Assembly (NCBI RefSeq): GCF_009379765.1 | Contig: NZ_WHTD01000008.1 | Location: 1-64,000 of the forward strand | Length of the DNA stretch: 64,000 nt | Source of the DNA: Actinophytocola sp. | GTDB taxonomy: Bacteria; Actinomycetota; Actinomycetes; Mycobacteriales; Pseudonocardiaceae | Direction of reading: 5' to 3' | Shown: positions 31,656 through 39,620 of the stretch, in pieces | How positions within the stretch are numbered: position 1 is the stretch's first letter | Layout: the number at the start of each line of letters is the position of its first letter | Translations under genes and position numbers: made by a program | The notes under the pieces: model-generated | The model's database searches: none | The model's input: only the letters and a program-made list of their open reading frames with translations | What the model was told of the DNA's origin: nothing

Positions 31656-33311
31656 GTGGCGACTCAGGCGATCGATCCCCGCATCCCCGCTCCCGCGTCG
31701 CCGGCGGCACTCGCACCACGCCGCCGCGACCTCGGCCGCGTCATGCTGTTCGACAACGGCAAGCTCGCCCCGGACTACGGCCCCTACCGCGCGATCTTCG
31801 ACGTCGTCGAGGCGGCGCTCGGCAACGGCACCGGGGTCGGCACGGAGGTCCTGCACCACAGCGACGACCTGTTGCGCGGCTCCGGCGAGCGGCTCCGCGA
31901 GGTCGCCCGCTGGGTCCGCGACCAGGACGTGGCGGGTGTCGTCTTCGCGCTGGGCGACTGGGGCGTGAGCCAGCCGACCGCGATCGTCGCCGCCGAGCTC
32001 GAGCGGCTGGGCGTGCCCGCATCCGTCGTCACCACCGAGATCGGCGGCCGGCAGGTGCTCGCCGCCGCGGCCCGGATGGCGCCCGGCCTGCCGGTCACCA
32101 CGCTGACGGCACTGCGGTCGGCGAGCTACGACGAGGTCGCGGCCGAGACCAAGGAGCTGCTCGAAGACATCCTCGACGGCCTCACCGCGGCGCCGGCCAC
32201 CCTGCGGGACCGGTTCGCGGCGCGGCCCATCGCGGCACCCGCCCCGGCCGCGCCGACCGGCCTGCTGGAGCTCACCACCGCCGACCCGTCGGCCGAGTTC
32301 ACCGCGATCATGCGGGACAGCCTCCTCGGCGACGGCCTCCCGCTGGTGGCCCCCACGACCGAGCGCGTCGCGGAGTTCCTCGCCGCAGCCGGGAAGGAAC
32401 CGCAAACCCCGGTCTGGCCGGTCATCCCACCCCGCGACACCCCGGTGACCGCGCGCGAGGTCGCCGCGGTCGCGGTGGCCGCAGGCTGCGGCCCGCGGTG
32501 GGCGCCGGTCGTGTTCGCCGCGTACGAGGCCATGGCGGCGCCGGAGTTCCGACTCTTCCAGGCCGCGATCACCACCCACCCGGGCGGCACCTTCGTGCTC
32601 GTCAGCGGTCCGGACCACGAGAAGTACGGCTTCGCGGCCGGCCGCGGCGCGCTCGGCCCCGGCTTCGAGGCCAACGCGACGACCGGCCGGGCGGTGGCGC
32701 TGGGCTACTCGTTCCTGCTCGGCGCGGTCCCCGGCGGCGCCGACCTCACCGCGCAGGGCTCGCCGGCCGAGTTCTCCTACTGCTGCGCGGAGAACCTCGA
32801 CGAGAGCCCCTGGCCCGGCCTGCACGCCGCCCTCGGCCACCCCGACGCGACCACGGTGACGGTCCTCAAGTGCGAGGGCCCGCACAACATCCTCGACCAG
32901 CAGAGCGCCGACCCGGCGCGCCTGCTGGGCACGTTCGCGAGCTCGATGGCGACGCTGGGCTCCAACGCCGCCTACGTCGCCACCGCCGAGACGATCCTGC
33001 TGCTCAACCCCGAGCACGCCCGCCTGCTGGCCGCCGCCGGCTGGACCCGGCGCGACGTCCAGGAGTTCCTGTTCGACGCCGCCCGCAACCCGCGCGAGGA
33101 CCTGCGCGGTCGCGGGCTCGCCCCGATCTGGCCGGCCTGGTTCGACGCCGCCGACCGGGTTCCCGTGATGCCGGACTCGTCGAGCCTGCTGGTCGCGGTG
33201 GCCGGCGGCGCGGGCCCGGCCTCCCAGGTCGCCGTGCCGTGGGGTTACTCGCATGCGGTGACCAGAGCCGTCCAGCCCACTGTCCAGCCCGCTGTCCAGC
33301 CCACTGTCTAG
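31656..33311 (+). CDS. UGSC-like/partner fusion in which U-G-S-C is W-G-V-S (copy e)
   Basis: 551 aa from GTG 31656 (AGAAGGGA upstream). Residues 1-190 follow the UGSC domain, but the Sec position is TGG, not TGA: 'GVVFALGD-W-GVSQPTAIVA' with Trp102, and the partner Cys is Ser. The flanks ('ALGD' before, 'ELERLGVP' after) match the true selenoproteins. From ~215 the partner domain appears: 'LLGDGLPLVAPTTERV', 'AVAVAAGCGPRWAPVV', 'EANATTGRAVAL' and 'FSYCCAENLDESPW'. It ends in a repeated tail 'VQPTVQPAVQPTV'. A redox-dead, perhaps structural or regulatory, paralogue is the simplest reading. It lies 18 bp upstream of a solute-binding-protein gene. Confidence 0.85.
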   Translation: MATQAIDPRIPAPASPAALAPRRRDLGRVMLFDNGKLAPDYGPYRAIFDVVEAALGNGTGVGTEVLHHSDDLLRGSGERLREVARWVRDQDVAGVVFALGDWGVSQPTAIVAAELERLGVPASVVTTEIGGRQVLAAAARMAPGLPVTTLTALRSASYDEVAAETKELLEDILDGLTAAPATLRDRFAARPIAAPAPAAPTGLLELTTADPSAEFTAIMRDSLLGDGLPLVAPTTERVAEFLAAAGKEPQTPVWPVIPPRDTPVTAREVAAVAVAAGCGPRWAPVVFAAYEAMAAPEFRLFQAAITTHPGGTFVLVSGPDHEKYGFAAGRGALGPGFEANATTGRAVALGYSFLLGAVPGGADLTAQGSPAEFSYCCAENLDESPWPGLHAALGHPDATTVTVLKCEGPHNILDQQSADPARLLGTFASSMATLGSNAAYVATAETILLLNPEHARLLAAAGWTRRDVQEFLFDAARNPREDLRGRGLAPIWPAWFDAADRVPVMPDSSSLLVAVAGGAGPASQVAVPWGYSHAVTRAVQPTVQPAVQPTV

Positions 33312-33329
33312 TCCACAGAGGAGAGACAC

Positions 33330-34402
33330 ATGTTCCGGATCACCCGGTCCGTCCGGTGGGGTGCCCTGCTCGCCGCCTCGGCGCTCGCGCTCACCGCGTG
33401 CGGCGGCGGAGGCGGCGGTGACGCGGGCGGCACCATCCGGATCGCGATCAGCTCCGAGAGCCTCGCGACCCAGCTCGTGCGGATGGCCGACGACATGGGC
33501 ATGTTCAAGGACCAGGGGCTGGACGTCGAGCTGATCAACAGCAACGGCGGCGCCCAGGCGGTCACCGCGATGCTGTCCGGCAACGTCCAGTTCGCCGCGG
33601 CCGGCGCGCCCGAGGTGATCACCAGCAACGCCGAGGGCCGCGACGTCAGGGCGATCGCCCGGCTCTACTCCGGACTGTCCGGCTCGGTGGTGCTGTCGAA
33701 GGACACCGCCGACCGGCTCGGCGTGCGCACCGACACCTCGCTGGAGGAGCGGGTGAAGGCGCCGGACATCCCGATCGAGGAGCGGCTCAAGGATCTCGAC
33801 GGGCTCAACATCGCGTTCGCGAGCGCCACGTCGTCGCTCAAGTCGCCGGTGATCAGCTCGGCGGAAGGCGTTGGCGTCAAGGTGAACCCGGTGTACATGA
33901 AGCAGGAGAACATGCCGGCCGCGATGTCCGCCGGGGCGATCGACGCGCTGCAGGCCTCGCCGCCGGTGTCCGAGCTCGGTGTGCTGTCCGCCGGTGGCGT
34001 GATGTGGATCGAGGGTCCGACCGGGCAGTTCCCGGCGGAGCACACGCCGACGTCGTCCTCGACGCTGATGACCACCGCCGAGTACATCGACAAGGACCCG
34101 GAGACGGTCAAGAAGGTGGCCGCGGCGATCTCCAAGACCGCGCAGCTGGTGGTCGACGAGCCGGACAAGGCGAACAGAACGTGCGCAGCCGGTTCAGCGA
34201 CGTCGACGCGAAGATCTTCGACGCCGCGTGGGAGGCGAACAAGGGCTCGTTCGTCCAGCCGCGGGTGACCGCCGACCAGTTCGCGCACGACATCACGGTG
34301 CTGCCGAAGGAGTTGTCCACAAAGGAGGTCATGGCGCTGGACCCGAAGAACCTGATCGTGCCGGACGAGTTCAACCCGACCGACCCGGCACCGAAGTCCT
34401 GA
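33330..34402 (+). pseudogene. ABC transporter solute-binding lipoprotein (SsuA/NMT1 type), frameshifted
   Basis: ATG 33330 after GAGGAG. The lipoprotein signal peptide ends 'ALTACGGGGG'. The NMT1/SsuA-like body reads 'IRIAISSESLATQLVRMADD' and 'NSNGGAQAVTAMLSGNVQFA'. The frame runs into nonsense after 'VVDEPDKAN' (about 34175). The continuation lies in another frame: 'NVRSRFSDVDAKIFDAAWEA' down to TGA 34402. That tail aligns with the intact paralogue at 42077 ('FPDLDAKTFDAAYA'). One base has probably been lost, or a sequencing error is present. If real, the product would lose about 75 C-terminal residues. It likely served the permease at 34766. Confidence 0.75.
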
Positions 34403-34409
34403 GCACTGC

Positions 34410-34560
34410 CCTGGGTTTGGTTGACACGTGACTTGCGTGGGCTCAACCGCAGGGCACGATCGTGCACTCGGATCGCGGCAGCCATGTTCCGGTCCCGCAG
34501 GATGTCTCAGCGCTCCATACCGCCGGCTTGGTCGGTTCGATGGCAGGGTCGGAGCCCGCA
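34410..34560 (+). pseudogene. IS3-type transposase remnant
   Basis: The frame through 34455-34545 encodes 'TIVHSDRGSHVPVPQDVSAL', then 'HTAGLVGSMA'. This is the recognisable DDE-domain segment of IS3-family OrfB ('HSDRGSQY...', 'GL.GSMG'). There is no start, and the rest of the transposase is absent. It separates the frameshifted solute-binding-protein gene from its probable permease. Confidence 0.55.
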
Positions 34561-34572
34561 GGGCCACCACGA

Positions 34573-34641
34573 CTACGACGACACCGTGTCGGTGAGGACG
34601 GTGTCGAGCGCTTCCTTGGTGGTGGCAACCGTGGCCGTCAT
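34573..34641 (-). other. 22-codon ORF or gene stump behind an AT-rich box
   Basis: ATG 34641, with GGAGG 8 nt upstream, opens a 22-codon frame ('MTATVATTKEALDTVL...') ending in TAG next to the IS3 remnant. An AT-rich regulon box lies about 40 bp upstream. The good start signals suggest either a real leader peptide or the 5' end of an island gene lost when the IS arrived. I recognise no homologue. Confidence 0.35.
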
Positions 34642-34677
34642 CGGCAGGTCCTCCGTGGAGTCTGGGCAGGAGTCGGC

Positions 34678-34696
34678 TGATAATATATGGTATGAC
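34678..34696. promoter_or_regulatory. AT-rich box before the ABC permease gene
   Basis: TGATAATATATGGTATGAC, 70 bp before the permease GTG and 37 bp before the divergent mini-ORF. AATATAT is shared with the boxes at 18971, 31617 and 50147. GATAAT/TATGGT could be the -10. Confidence 0.58.
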
Positions 34697-34765
34697 GGCA
34701 CATCGTGCGAGGTCACAGGCACGTGACCCCGCCCGGACCCGGCGAGTACGACGGAGGCTGCTGGC

Positions 34766-35614
34766 GTGGCGATGATGACCCCGGTGGAGGGCAAGGACAT
34801 GGCTCCGGCGGTCACCGCCGCCGGAGACCGGCTCGAGGACCGCGACTCGTCGAGCCGATCGACGGTGACCGTGGGGCTGCTGCGGCTGGCCGTGCTGGTC
34901 GTGGCGCTGCTGGCGTGGCAGTTCGTCGCCGGCGCGTTCGACATCGAGTTCTTCATCAGCAAACCGACCGAGATCTGGGCGCAGCTGTCGGACTGGATCA
35001 CCACCGGCTACCTGCTGGACAACCTCGGCGTGACGCTGCAGGCGACGCTGTACGGGTTCCTGCTCGGCGCGGCGGCGGGCATCGTGGCGGGCTTCGTGCT
35101 GGGCCTGATCCCGTTGCTGGGCCGGCTGCTCGACCCGTTCATCACCGCGGTCTACAGCCTGCCCAAGCTCGCGCTGGCGCCGCTGTTCGTGCTGTGGTTC
35201 GGCATCGACCTGGAGATGAAGGTCGTGCTGACCGCGGTGATCGTGTTCTTCCTGGTCTTCTGGAACACCTACACCGGCGTGCGGGAGACCGACGAGGAGC
35301 TGGTGGACGTCCTGCGGGTGATGGGCGCGCGGCGCCGAGACATGATCCGCAAGGTCGTCCTGCCCGGCTCGCTCACCTACATCTACGTCGGCCTCAAGCT
35401 CGCCATCCCGTACGCCCTGGTCGGTGCGGTGGTGGGGGAGCTGATCGCGTCGAACAAGGGGCTGGGCTACATCCTGATGTCGGCGGCGGGGGCGTTCAAC
35501 ACCGCGGGCATCATGGCGGCCCTGGTGGTCCTGATGGTGATCGCGACGCTCATGAACACGCTGCTGAACCTCACCGAGGTGTACGTCATGCGCTGGAAGC
35601 GCGCGGGGCGCTGA
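34766..35614 (+). CDS. ABC transporter permease, SsuC/TauC (sulfonate/nitrate/taurine) type
   Basis: 282 aa from GTG 34766 (GGAGG 8 nt upstream). About six transmembrane segments, with the SsuC-like 'SKPTEIWAQLSDWI' after the first helix and the ATPase-contact loop 'VLRVMGARRRDMIRKVVLPG'. It is the inner-membrane channel of an importer for small anionic organics. No ATPase gene is adjacent; the orphan ATPase at 44055 or the one at 37216 could serve it. The upstream solute-binding-protein gene is frameshifted. Its 3' end overlaps the convergent permease gene by 29 bp. Confidence 0.88.
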   Translation: MAMMTPVEGKDMAPAVTAAGDRLEDRDSSSRSTVTVGLLRLAVLVVALLAWQFVAGAFDIEFFISKPTEIWAQLSDWITTGYLLDNLGVTLQATLYGFLLGAAAGIVAGFVLGLIPLLGRLLDPFITAVYSLPKLALAPLFVLWFGIDLEMKVVLTAVIVFFLVFWNTYTGVRETDEELVDVLRVMGARRRDMIRKVVLPGSLTYIYVGLKLAIPYALVGAVVGELIASNKGLGYILMSAAGAFNTAGIMAALVVLMVIATLMNTLLNLTEVYVMRWKRAGR

Positions 35615-36407
35615 GCTCCTCGGGCCGCCACCGCAGCAGCCTGGCCTCCAGGCGCAGCATCGCCTCGTTGAGGACCGTCGCGGTGGCGGCCAGCAGCACG
35701 ACGACGGCGAACAGCGTGTCGGTCCGGAAGAGCTGCGCCGCCTGGTTCATCAGGTAGCCGACGCCCGCGCCGGCCGAGAACACCTCACCCACGACGACCC
35801 CGGTGAGCCCGTGGGCGATCGACTGCCGCACCCCGGTGAGCGCGTACGGCAGGGTCCCGGGCAGCACCACGGTCCGCAGCACCTGCGCCGGTGACCCGCC
35901 GAACGACCGGGACATCCGCACCAGCCGCTGGTCGGCGGCGCGCACCCCGGCCATCGTGTTGAGCAGCACGGGAAAGACGGCGGCGAGGAACACGACGACG
36001 AGCTTGTACTCGAGCCCGAACCCGAACCACACCACGAAAAGCGGCACGAGCGCGATCCGCGGCGTCGAGTAGAACGCCATCACCAGGGGCTCGAACAGGT
36101 CGCGCACGGGCCCGTACCACCCCATGAACAACCCGAGCGGCAACCCGACCCCCACCGCGAGCGCCCACCCGGCGAGGAACCCGGTGGCGGTGGCGTAGGC
36201 GTGCACCGCCCAGAAGTCCGCATCGGACACGAGCGTGCCGAGCGCGGACCCGACCCCGGAGGGCGACCCGGTGAACACCGGATCCACCCACCCGGACCGG
36301 GCGAGCAGCTCCCACCCGACGAGCACGAGAACGAGGAACCCGCCACCCCGAACCACTCTGCGGGAACGGCGGACTCGCGGGTCCGGAGTGGGGGACTCGC
36401 GGGTCAT
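35586..36407 (-). CDS. ABC transporter permease, SsuC/TauC type (second of a pair)
   Basis: 273 aa. ATG 36407 overlaps the stop of the preceding permease (ATGA), which fixes the start. The first residues ('[15 protein letters not shown]') are encoded by a 22-bp-period repeat array, an odd N-terminus created by a repeat. After that the protein is a normal permease: 'SPSGVGSALGTLV', 'RIALVPLFVVWFG' and the loop 'MSRSFGGSPAQVLRTVVLPG'. It is last in the operon OsmC - solute-binding protein - ATPase - permease - permease, so the channel is probably a heterodimer. Confidence 0.88.
   Translation of the reverse strand: MTRESPTPDPRVRRSRRVVRGGGFLVLVLVGWELLARSGWVDPVFTGSPSGVGSALGTLVSDADFWAVHAYATATGFLAGWALAVGVGLPLGLFMGWYGPVRDLFEPLVMAFYSTPRIALVPLFVVWFGFGLEYKLVVVFLAAVFPVLLNTMAGVRAADQRLVRMSRSFGGSPAQVLRTVVLPGTLPYALTGVRQSIAHGLTGVVVGEVFSAGAGVGYLMNQAAQLFRTDTLFAVVVLLAATATVLNEAMLRLEARLLRWRPEELSAPRASSA
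36370..36406. repeat. 22-bp-period repeat (two units) inside a permease start
   Basis: Two ACTCGCGGGTC cores 22 bp apart. They lie within the first codons of the permease gene on the minus strand, showing this repeat can be tolerated in coding sequence. Confidence 0.7.
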
Positions 36408-37219
36408 CGGGGTTGCCAGCGGGTGAGTCGCTTCTCTGCCACGCCGAGCAGCTCGTTCAGCAGGGTGCCGCAGGCGGCCACGATCACCACGGCCGCGATG
36501 ATCCGTTCCACCTGGATGGTCATCGCCGCGTCGGCGATCACCCAGCCCAGGCCCGCCGCCGACGCCCACATCTGCGCGCCGACCACGCCCGTCACCGCGT
36601 GCGTCAGGGCCTGCCGCACGCCCGCGAACACCAGCGGCACCGAGCCCGGCAGCGCCACCGTCCGCAGGAGCTGCCAGGGCGACGCGCCGAACGAGCGGGC
36701 CATCGCCACCAGCCGCGGGCGCGCGTCCCGCACGCCCGCGACCGTGTTCAGCAGCACCGGGAAGACGCTCCACAGCGCGACAACCGTGACCTGGTAGGCG
36801 AACCCGTAGCCCAGCCACACCATCAGCAGCGGGATCAGCGCGATCCGCGGCACGGCGTTCAGCACGAACACGAACGGCTCCAGCGTCTCCCGGACCGCGC
36901 GGCTCCAGCCCATCACCACGCCGAGCCCGATCCCCGCCACGACCGCGATCACCCAGCCGGCCGCGAACCCCCGCACGGTCGCCAGCACGTGCACCGACCA
37001 GAACGAGCCCTCCCCGGTCAGCGCCGCCAGCGTCGACGCCACCTCGGTCGGCGAGCTCACGTACAGCTTCGTGTGCGGGCCGGACCGCGACGCGAGCTCC
37101 CAGCACCCCAGCAGCACGACGATCAGCCCGCCGCCCAGGGACAGCCGGTGCCGGCGGCGTGACCGAGGTGGCGCCGGCACCCGGGCCGGCGCCGCGGGCC
37201 GCCGCAGCACCGCGGTCAC
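36404..37219 (-). CDS. ABC transporter permease, SsuC/TauC type (first of a pair)
   Basis: 271 aa from GTG 37219, overlapping the ATPase stop (GTGA). An Arg/Pro-rich cytoplasmic N-tail precedes '[15 protein letters not shown]'. Then come '[14 protein letters not shown]', '[16 protein letters not shown]' and the EAA-type loop '[20 protein letters not shown]'. It pairs with the permease at 35586, with which it shares the loop motif. Part of an uptake operon for an organic anion. Confidence 0.88.
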   Translation of the reverse strand: MTAVLRRPAAPARVPAPPRSRRRHRLSLGGGLIVVLLGCWELASRSGPHTKLYVSSPTEVASTLAALTGEGSFWSVHVLATVRGFAAGWVIAVVAGIGLGVVMGWSRAVRETLEPFVFVLNAVPRIALIPLLMVWLGYGFAYQVTVVALWSVFPVLLNTVAGVRDARPRLVAMARSFGASPWQLLRTVALPGSVPLVFAGVRQALTHAVTGVVGAQMWASAAGLGWVIADAAMTIQVERIIAAVVIVAACGTLLNELLGVAEKRLTRWQPR

Positions 37220-37998
37220 GGCACGCGCGCCGGGGCCGGGGAGTGCAGCAGCCCCCAGATGTGCTCCTCCAGCGCCACGAACCCGGCCGACCGCTTCACC
37301 GTCGGGTCCCGCGGCCGCGGCAGGTCGACGTCGAGCACCGAGCGCACCGTCCCCGGCCGGCCGGTCATCGTGACCACCCGGTCGGAGAGGAAGATCGCCT
37401 CCTCGATGTCGTGCGTGACGAACAGGACGGTCACCCGGCCGGCCTGCCAGATCCGGGCCAGCTCCACCTGCAGCTGCTCCCGGGTCTGCGCGTCCAGCGC
37501 CCCGAACGGCTCGTCCATCAGCAGCAGCTCCGGCTCCGTCGCGAGCGCCCGTGCCAGGTTCACCCGCTGGCGCATCCCGCCGGACAGCTCGCCCGGGTAG
37601 TGCCGCTCGAAGCCGGTGAGCCCGACGAACTCGATCAGCTCCCGCACCCGCCGCTCCCGTGCGGCGGCGGGCACCCGGCGTTGCAACGCCATCCCGTAGC
37701 CCACGTTGTCGAACGTGGACCGCCACGGCAGCAGCGACGGGTCCTGGAACACCACCGCCCGCTCCACGCCGGGCCCGGCGATCGGCCGCCCGTCGAGCAC
37801 GAGGGACCCGCCGTCGTAGGACTCCAGGCCGGCCACGCAGTTGAGGAACGTGGTCTTGCCACACCCGCTCGGCCCGACGATCGAGACGAACTCGCCGTCC
37901 GCGACGGACAACGAGAGCTCGTCGAGCGCCACCGTGACGGTGCCGCGGCCGGACCGGTACGCCTTGCGGACGGCGCGGGCCTCCAGCCGCGCGGTCAC
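37216..37998 (-). CDS. ABC transporter ATPase, SsuB/TauB type
   Basis: 260 aa from GTG 37998, overlapping the solute-binding-protein stop (GTGA). Walker A '[12 protein letters not shown]', Q-loop '[13 protein letters not shown]', signature '[14 protein letters not shown]', Walker B '[12 protein letters not shown]', H-loop 'FVTHDIEEA'. The D-loop and '[13 protein letters not shown]' are typical for nitrate/sulfonate/taurine importers. Tightly overlapped genes on both sides show a single translationally coupled operon. Confidence 0.92.
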   Translation of the reverse strand: MTARLEARAVRKAYRSGRGTVTVALDELSLSVADGEFVSIVGPSGCGKTTFLNCVAGLESYDGGSLVLDGRPIAGPGVERAVVFQDPSLLPWRSTFDNVGYGMALQRRVPAAARERRVRELIEFVGLTGFERHYPGELSGGMRQRVNLARALATEPELLLMDEPFGALDAQTREQLQVELARIWQAGRVTVLFVTHDIEEAIFLSDRVVTMTGRPGTVRSVLDVDLPRPRDPTVKRSAGFVALEEHIWGLLHSPAPARVP

Positions 37999-39044
37999 GA
38001 CGCCTCGTATCCGTTGGCGCGCTCGGCCAGCACCTCGTCCAGCAGCGAGAAGTTCCACACCCGGTCCAGCGGGATGTCCTCCTTCTTGCCCTGCGCCGCC
38101 GTCGTCACGTCGAGCACGAGCCGCAGCGCCTTCTCGTCGGTCTTGCCGCCGTCGAACATGTCCCGCTCGATCACCGCGTAGCAGCCCTGCGCCAGCGCGT
38201 CGTCGAAGTCCCATTCGGACCTGAAGAAGTCGACGACCTCGGCCTTGTTGGCCTTGAGGTGGTCCAGTGTCTCGAGTGTGCCGGCGAGGAACCGCTTGAC
38301 CAGCAACGGGTTCTCGGTGACCAGCTGGTCCGAGGTGCCCACGATGGACACCGGCGAGCCGGGGAACTCCGCCGATACCGAGGTGACCTCGCGCAGCCCG
38401 GCGTCCTCGGCGAGGAGCTTGGCCGGCGGGTAGCCGGTGAAACCGTCCGCCTGGCCGTCCTCGACCAGCTGGATGATCTGCTTGGTGTTGGACCTGGTCT
38501 GGATCCAGCTGACGCCGTTCTCGGGGTCGATGTCCGCGCGGCGCAGGATCTCCTTGATCATGTCGTTGGGGCCGAACAGGCGCTTGCCGCGCAGGTCGTC
38601 GACCGAGGAGATGCCGGGCACGGTGTAGAGGCCGAGGTTGTCCTTGAACGTCAGCATGACCGCGTGGACCGGCGCGCCGCGCACCGCGCCGCTGTGCGTC
38701 TGGACGCCTGCGGCGGAGAACTGCAGCTGGCCCGACGCCATGGCGGCGACCGCGTCGGCGATGCCGTCGACGGCCTCGACGTCGAGGCCGAACTTCTCGT
38801 AGATGCCGTGCGAGATCCCCCAACGGGCCCACATGTGGTTGACGCTGGTCGCCCCGGCCGAGACGGTCGCCTTGGCCAGGGGTTCGCCCTTCGCGGCGAG
38901 CAGCGACGGCGCGCCGCCGCCCGCGGGCGCGGCACCGGTGGGCTCGGTGCCGCCACATGCGGAAGCCACACCGACGGCGGCGACCGCGCCGAACAGGCGA
39001 AGGATGTCGCGACGCGGGAGACTCCCGCGGGTGGTGCCTTTCAT
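37995..39044 (-). CDS. ABC transporter solute-binding protein (SsuA/NMT1 type), Tat-like lipoprotein
   Basis: 349 aa. The N-terminus '[11 protein letters not shown]' has a twin-arginine motif, then a hydrophobic stretch ending at lipobox 'GVASAC', so export by Tat and lipidation are likely. The mature part ('[20 protein letters not shown]', '[18 protein letters not shown]', '[16 protein letters not shown]') is a type-II periplasmic-binding fold for nitrate/sulfonate/aromatic-acid-like ligands. The start overlaps the OsmC stop. Tat export may mean a cofactor or pre-folded state is needed. Confidence 0.88.
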   Translation of the reverse strand: MKGTTRGSLPRRDILRLFGAVAAVGVASACGGTEPTGAAPAGGGAPSLLAAKGEPLAKATVSAGATSVNHMWARWGISHGIYEKFGLDVEAVDGIADAVAAMASGQLQFSAAGVQTHSGAVRGAPVHAVMLTFKDNLGLYTVPGISSVDDLRGKRLFGPNDMIKEILRRADIDPENGVSWIQTRSNTKQIIQLVEDGQADGFTGYPPAKLLAEDAGLREVTSVSAEFPGSPVSIVGTSDQLVTENPLLVKRFLAGTLETLDHLKANKAEVVDFFRSEWDFDDALAQGCYAVIERDMFDGGKTDEKALRLVLDVTTAAQGKKEDIPLDRVWNFSLLDEVLAERANGYEAS

Positions 39045-39502
39045 GACCTGCCTCCTGTTGGTAGGGGTGCGCCGACGACCTCGTAGGTCGTCGTGATGTC
39101 CGCGACGTGGGACAACGTCGCGTGGACCGAGCAGTCGCCGTGGCACGCGTGTGCCGCGGCGGTGAGGGACTCCTCGTCGAGGTCGTCCCCGGAGACGGCG
39201 AGGTGCATGGCGATCGCGCGGAACACCGCGGGCCGGGTGGTGGCCGGTGCGCCGGTCACCGTGACGTGGAGCGCGCGCGGCACCTTCCCGCGCCGGCGCA
39301 GCTCGGCGACGAAGCTCGCGCCCGAGCAGCCGGCGAGCGCCATCAGCAGCAGGTCCCGGGCGGCGACCGCGCGCCCGTTCGGCCTGCCGATCTTGCCGCC
39401 GAGATCCATGTGGACGTGGTGGCCGTGCTCGTCGGCGGCGTCGAACAGCGCCTCGCCGGGGTCGACGGCGACCTCCACGGTGCGGGTGGTGGAGTTGGCC
39501 AT
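39041..39502 (-). CDS. OsmC/Ohr family protein
   Basis: 153 aa. Two conserved cysteines of thiol peroxidases of this family are in place: '[18 protein letters not shown]' and '[18 protein letters not shown]'. OsmC proteins reduce organic hydroperoxides or act on other electrophiles through this Cys pair. First gene of a transporter operon, four-base overlap with the solute-binding-protein gene. In the island a peroxidase could protect selenols or act on a pathway intermediate. Its start codon and ribosome binding site lie in a 65-bp sequence that is duplicated upstream. Confidence 0.85.
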   Translation of the reverse strand: MANSTTRTVEVAVDPGEALFDAADEHGHHVHMDLGGKIGRPNGRAVAARDLLLMALAGCSGASFVAELRRRGKVPRALHVTVTGAPATTRPAVFRAIAMHLAVSGDDLDEESLTAAAHACHGDCSVHATLSHVADITTTYEVVGAPLPTGGRS

Positions 39503-39620
39503 GGTGGTGTCCTTTCCCTCGGGGGTCAGGGAGTTGCTTGCGGGAGCGGTGCGGTCGAGTTGGCCACGGTGGTGTCCTTTTCCCCCGGGTCAGGGAGTTG
39601 CTCACGGGAGCGGCTCGATC
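39492..39620. repeat. 65-bp tandem duplication
   Basis: The stretch from GAGTTGGCCATGGTGGTG (39492) recurs from GAGTTGGCCACGGTGGTG (39557) with about 85-90% identity, down to CAGGGAGTTGCTYRCGGGAGCGG. The unit covers the OsmC start and ribosome binding site and, in the second copy, the 3' end of the molybdoenzyme gene. In the second copy the ATG has become GTG/ACG on the minus strand. Confidence 0.75.

Noticed and set aside
31959-31961. A fifth Sec codon in the UGSC-like fusion
   Set aside because: The codon is TGG (Trp), the neighbouring Cys is Ser, and no hairpin like the other SECIS elements follows.
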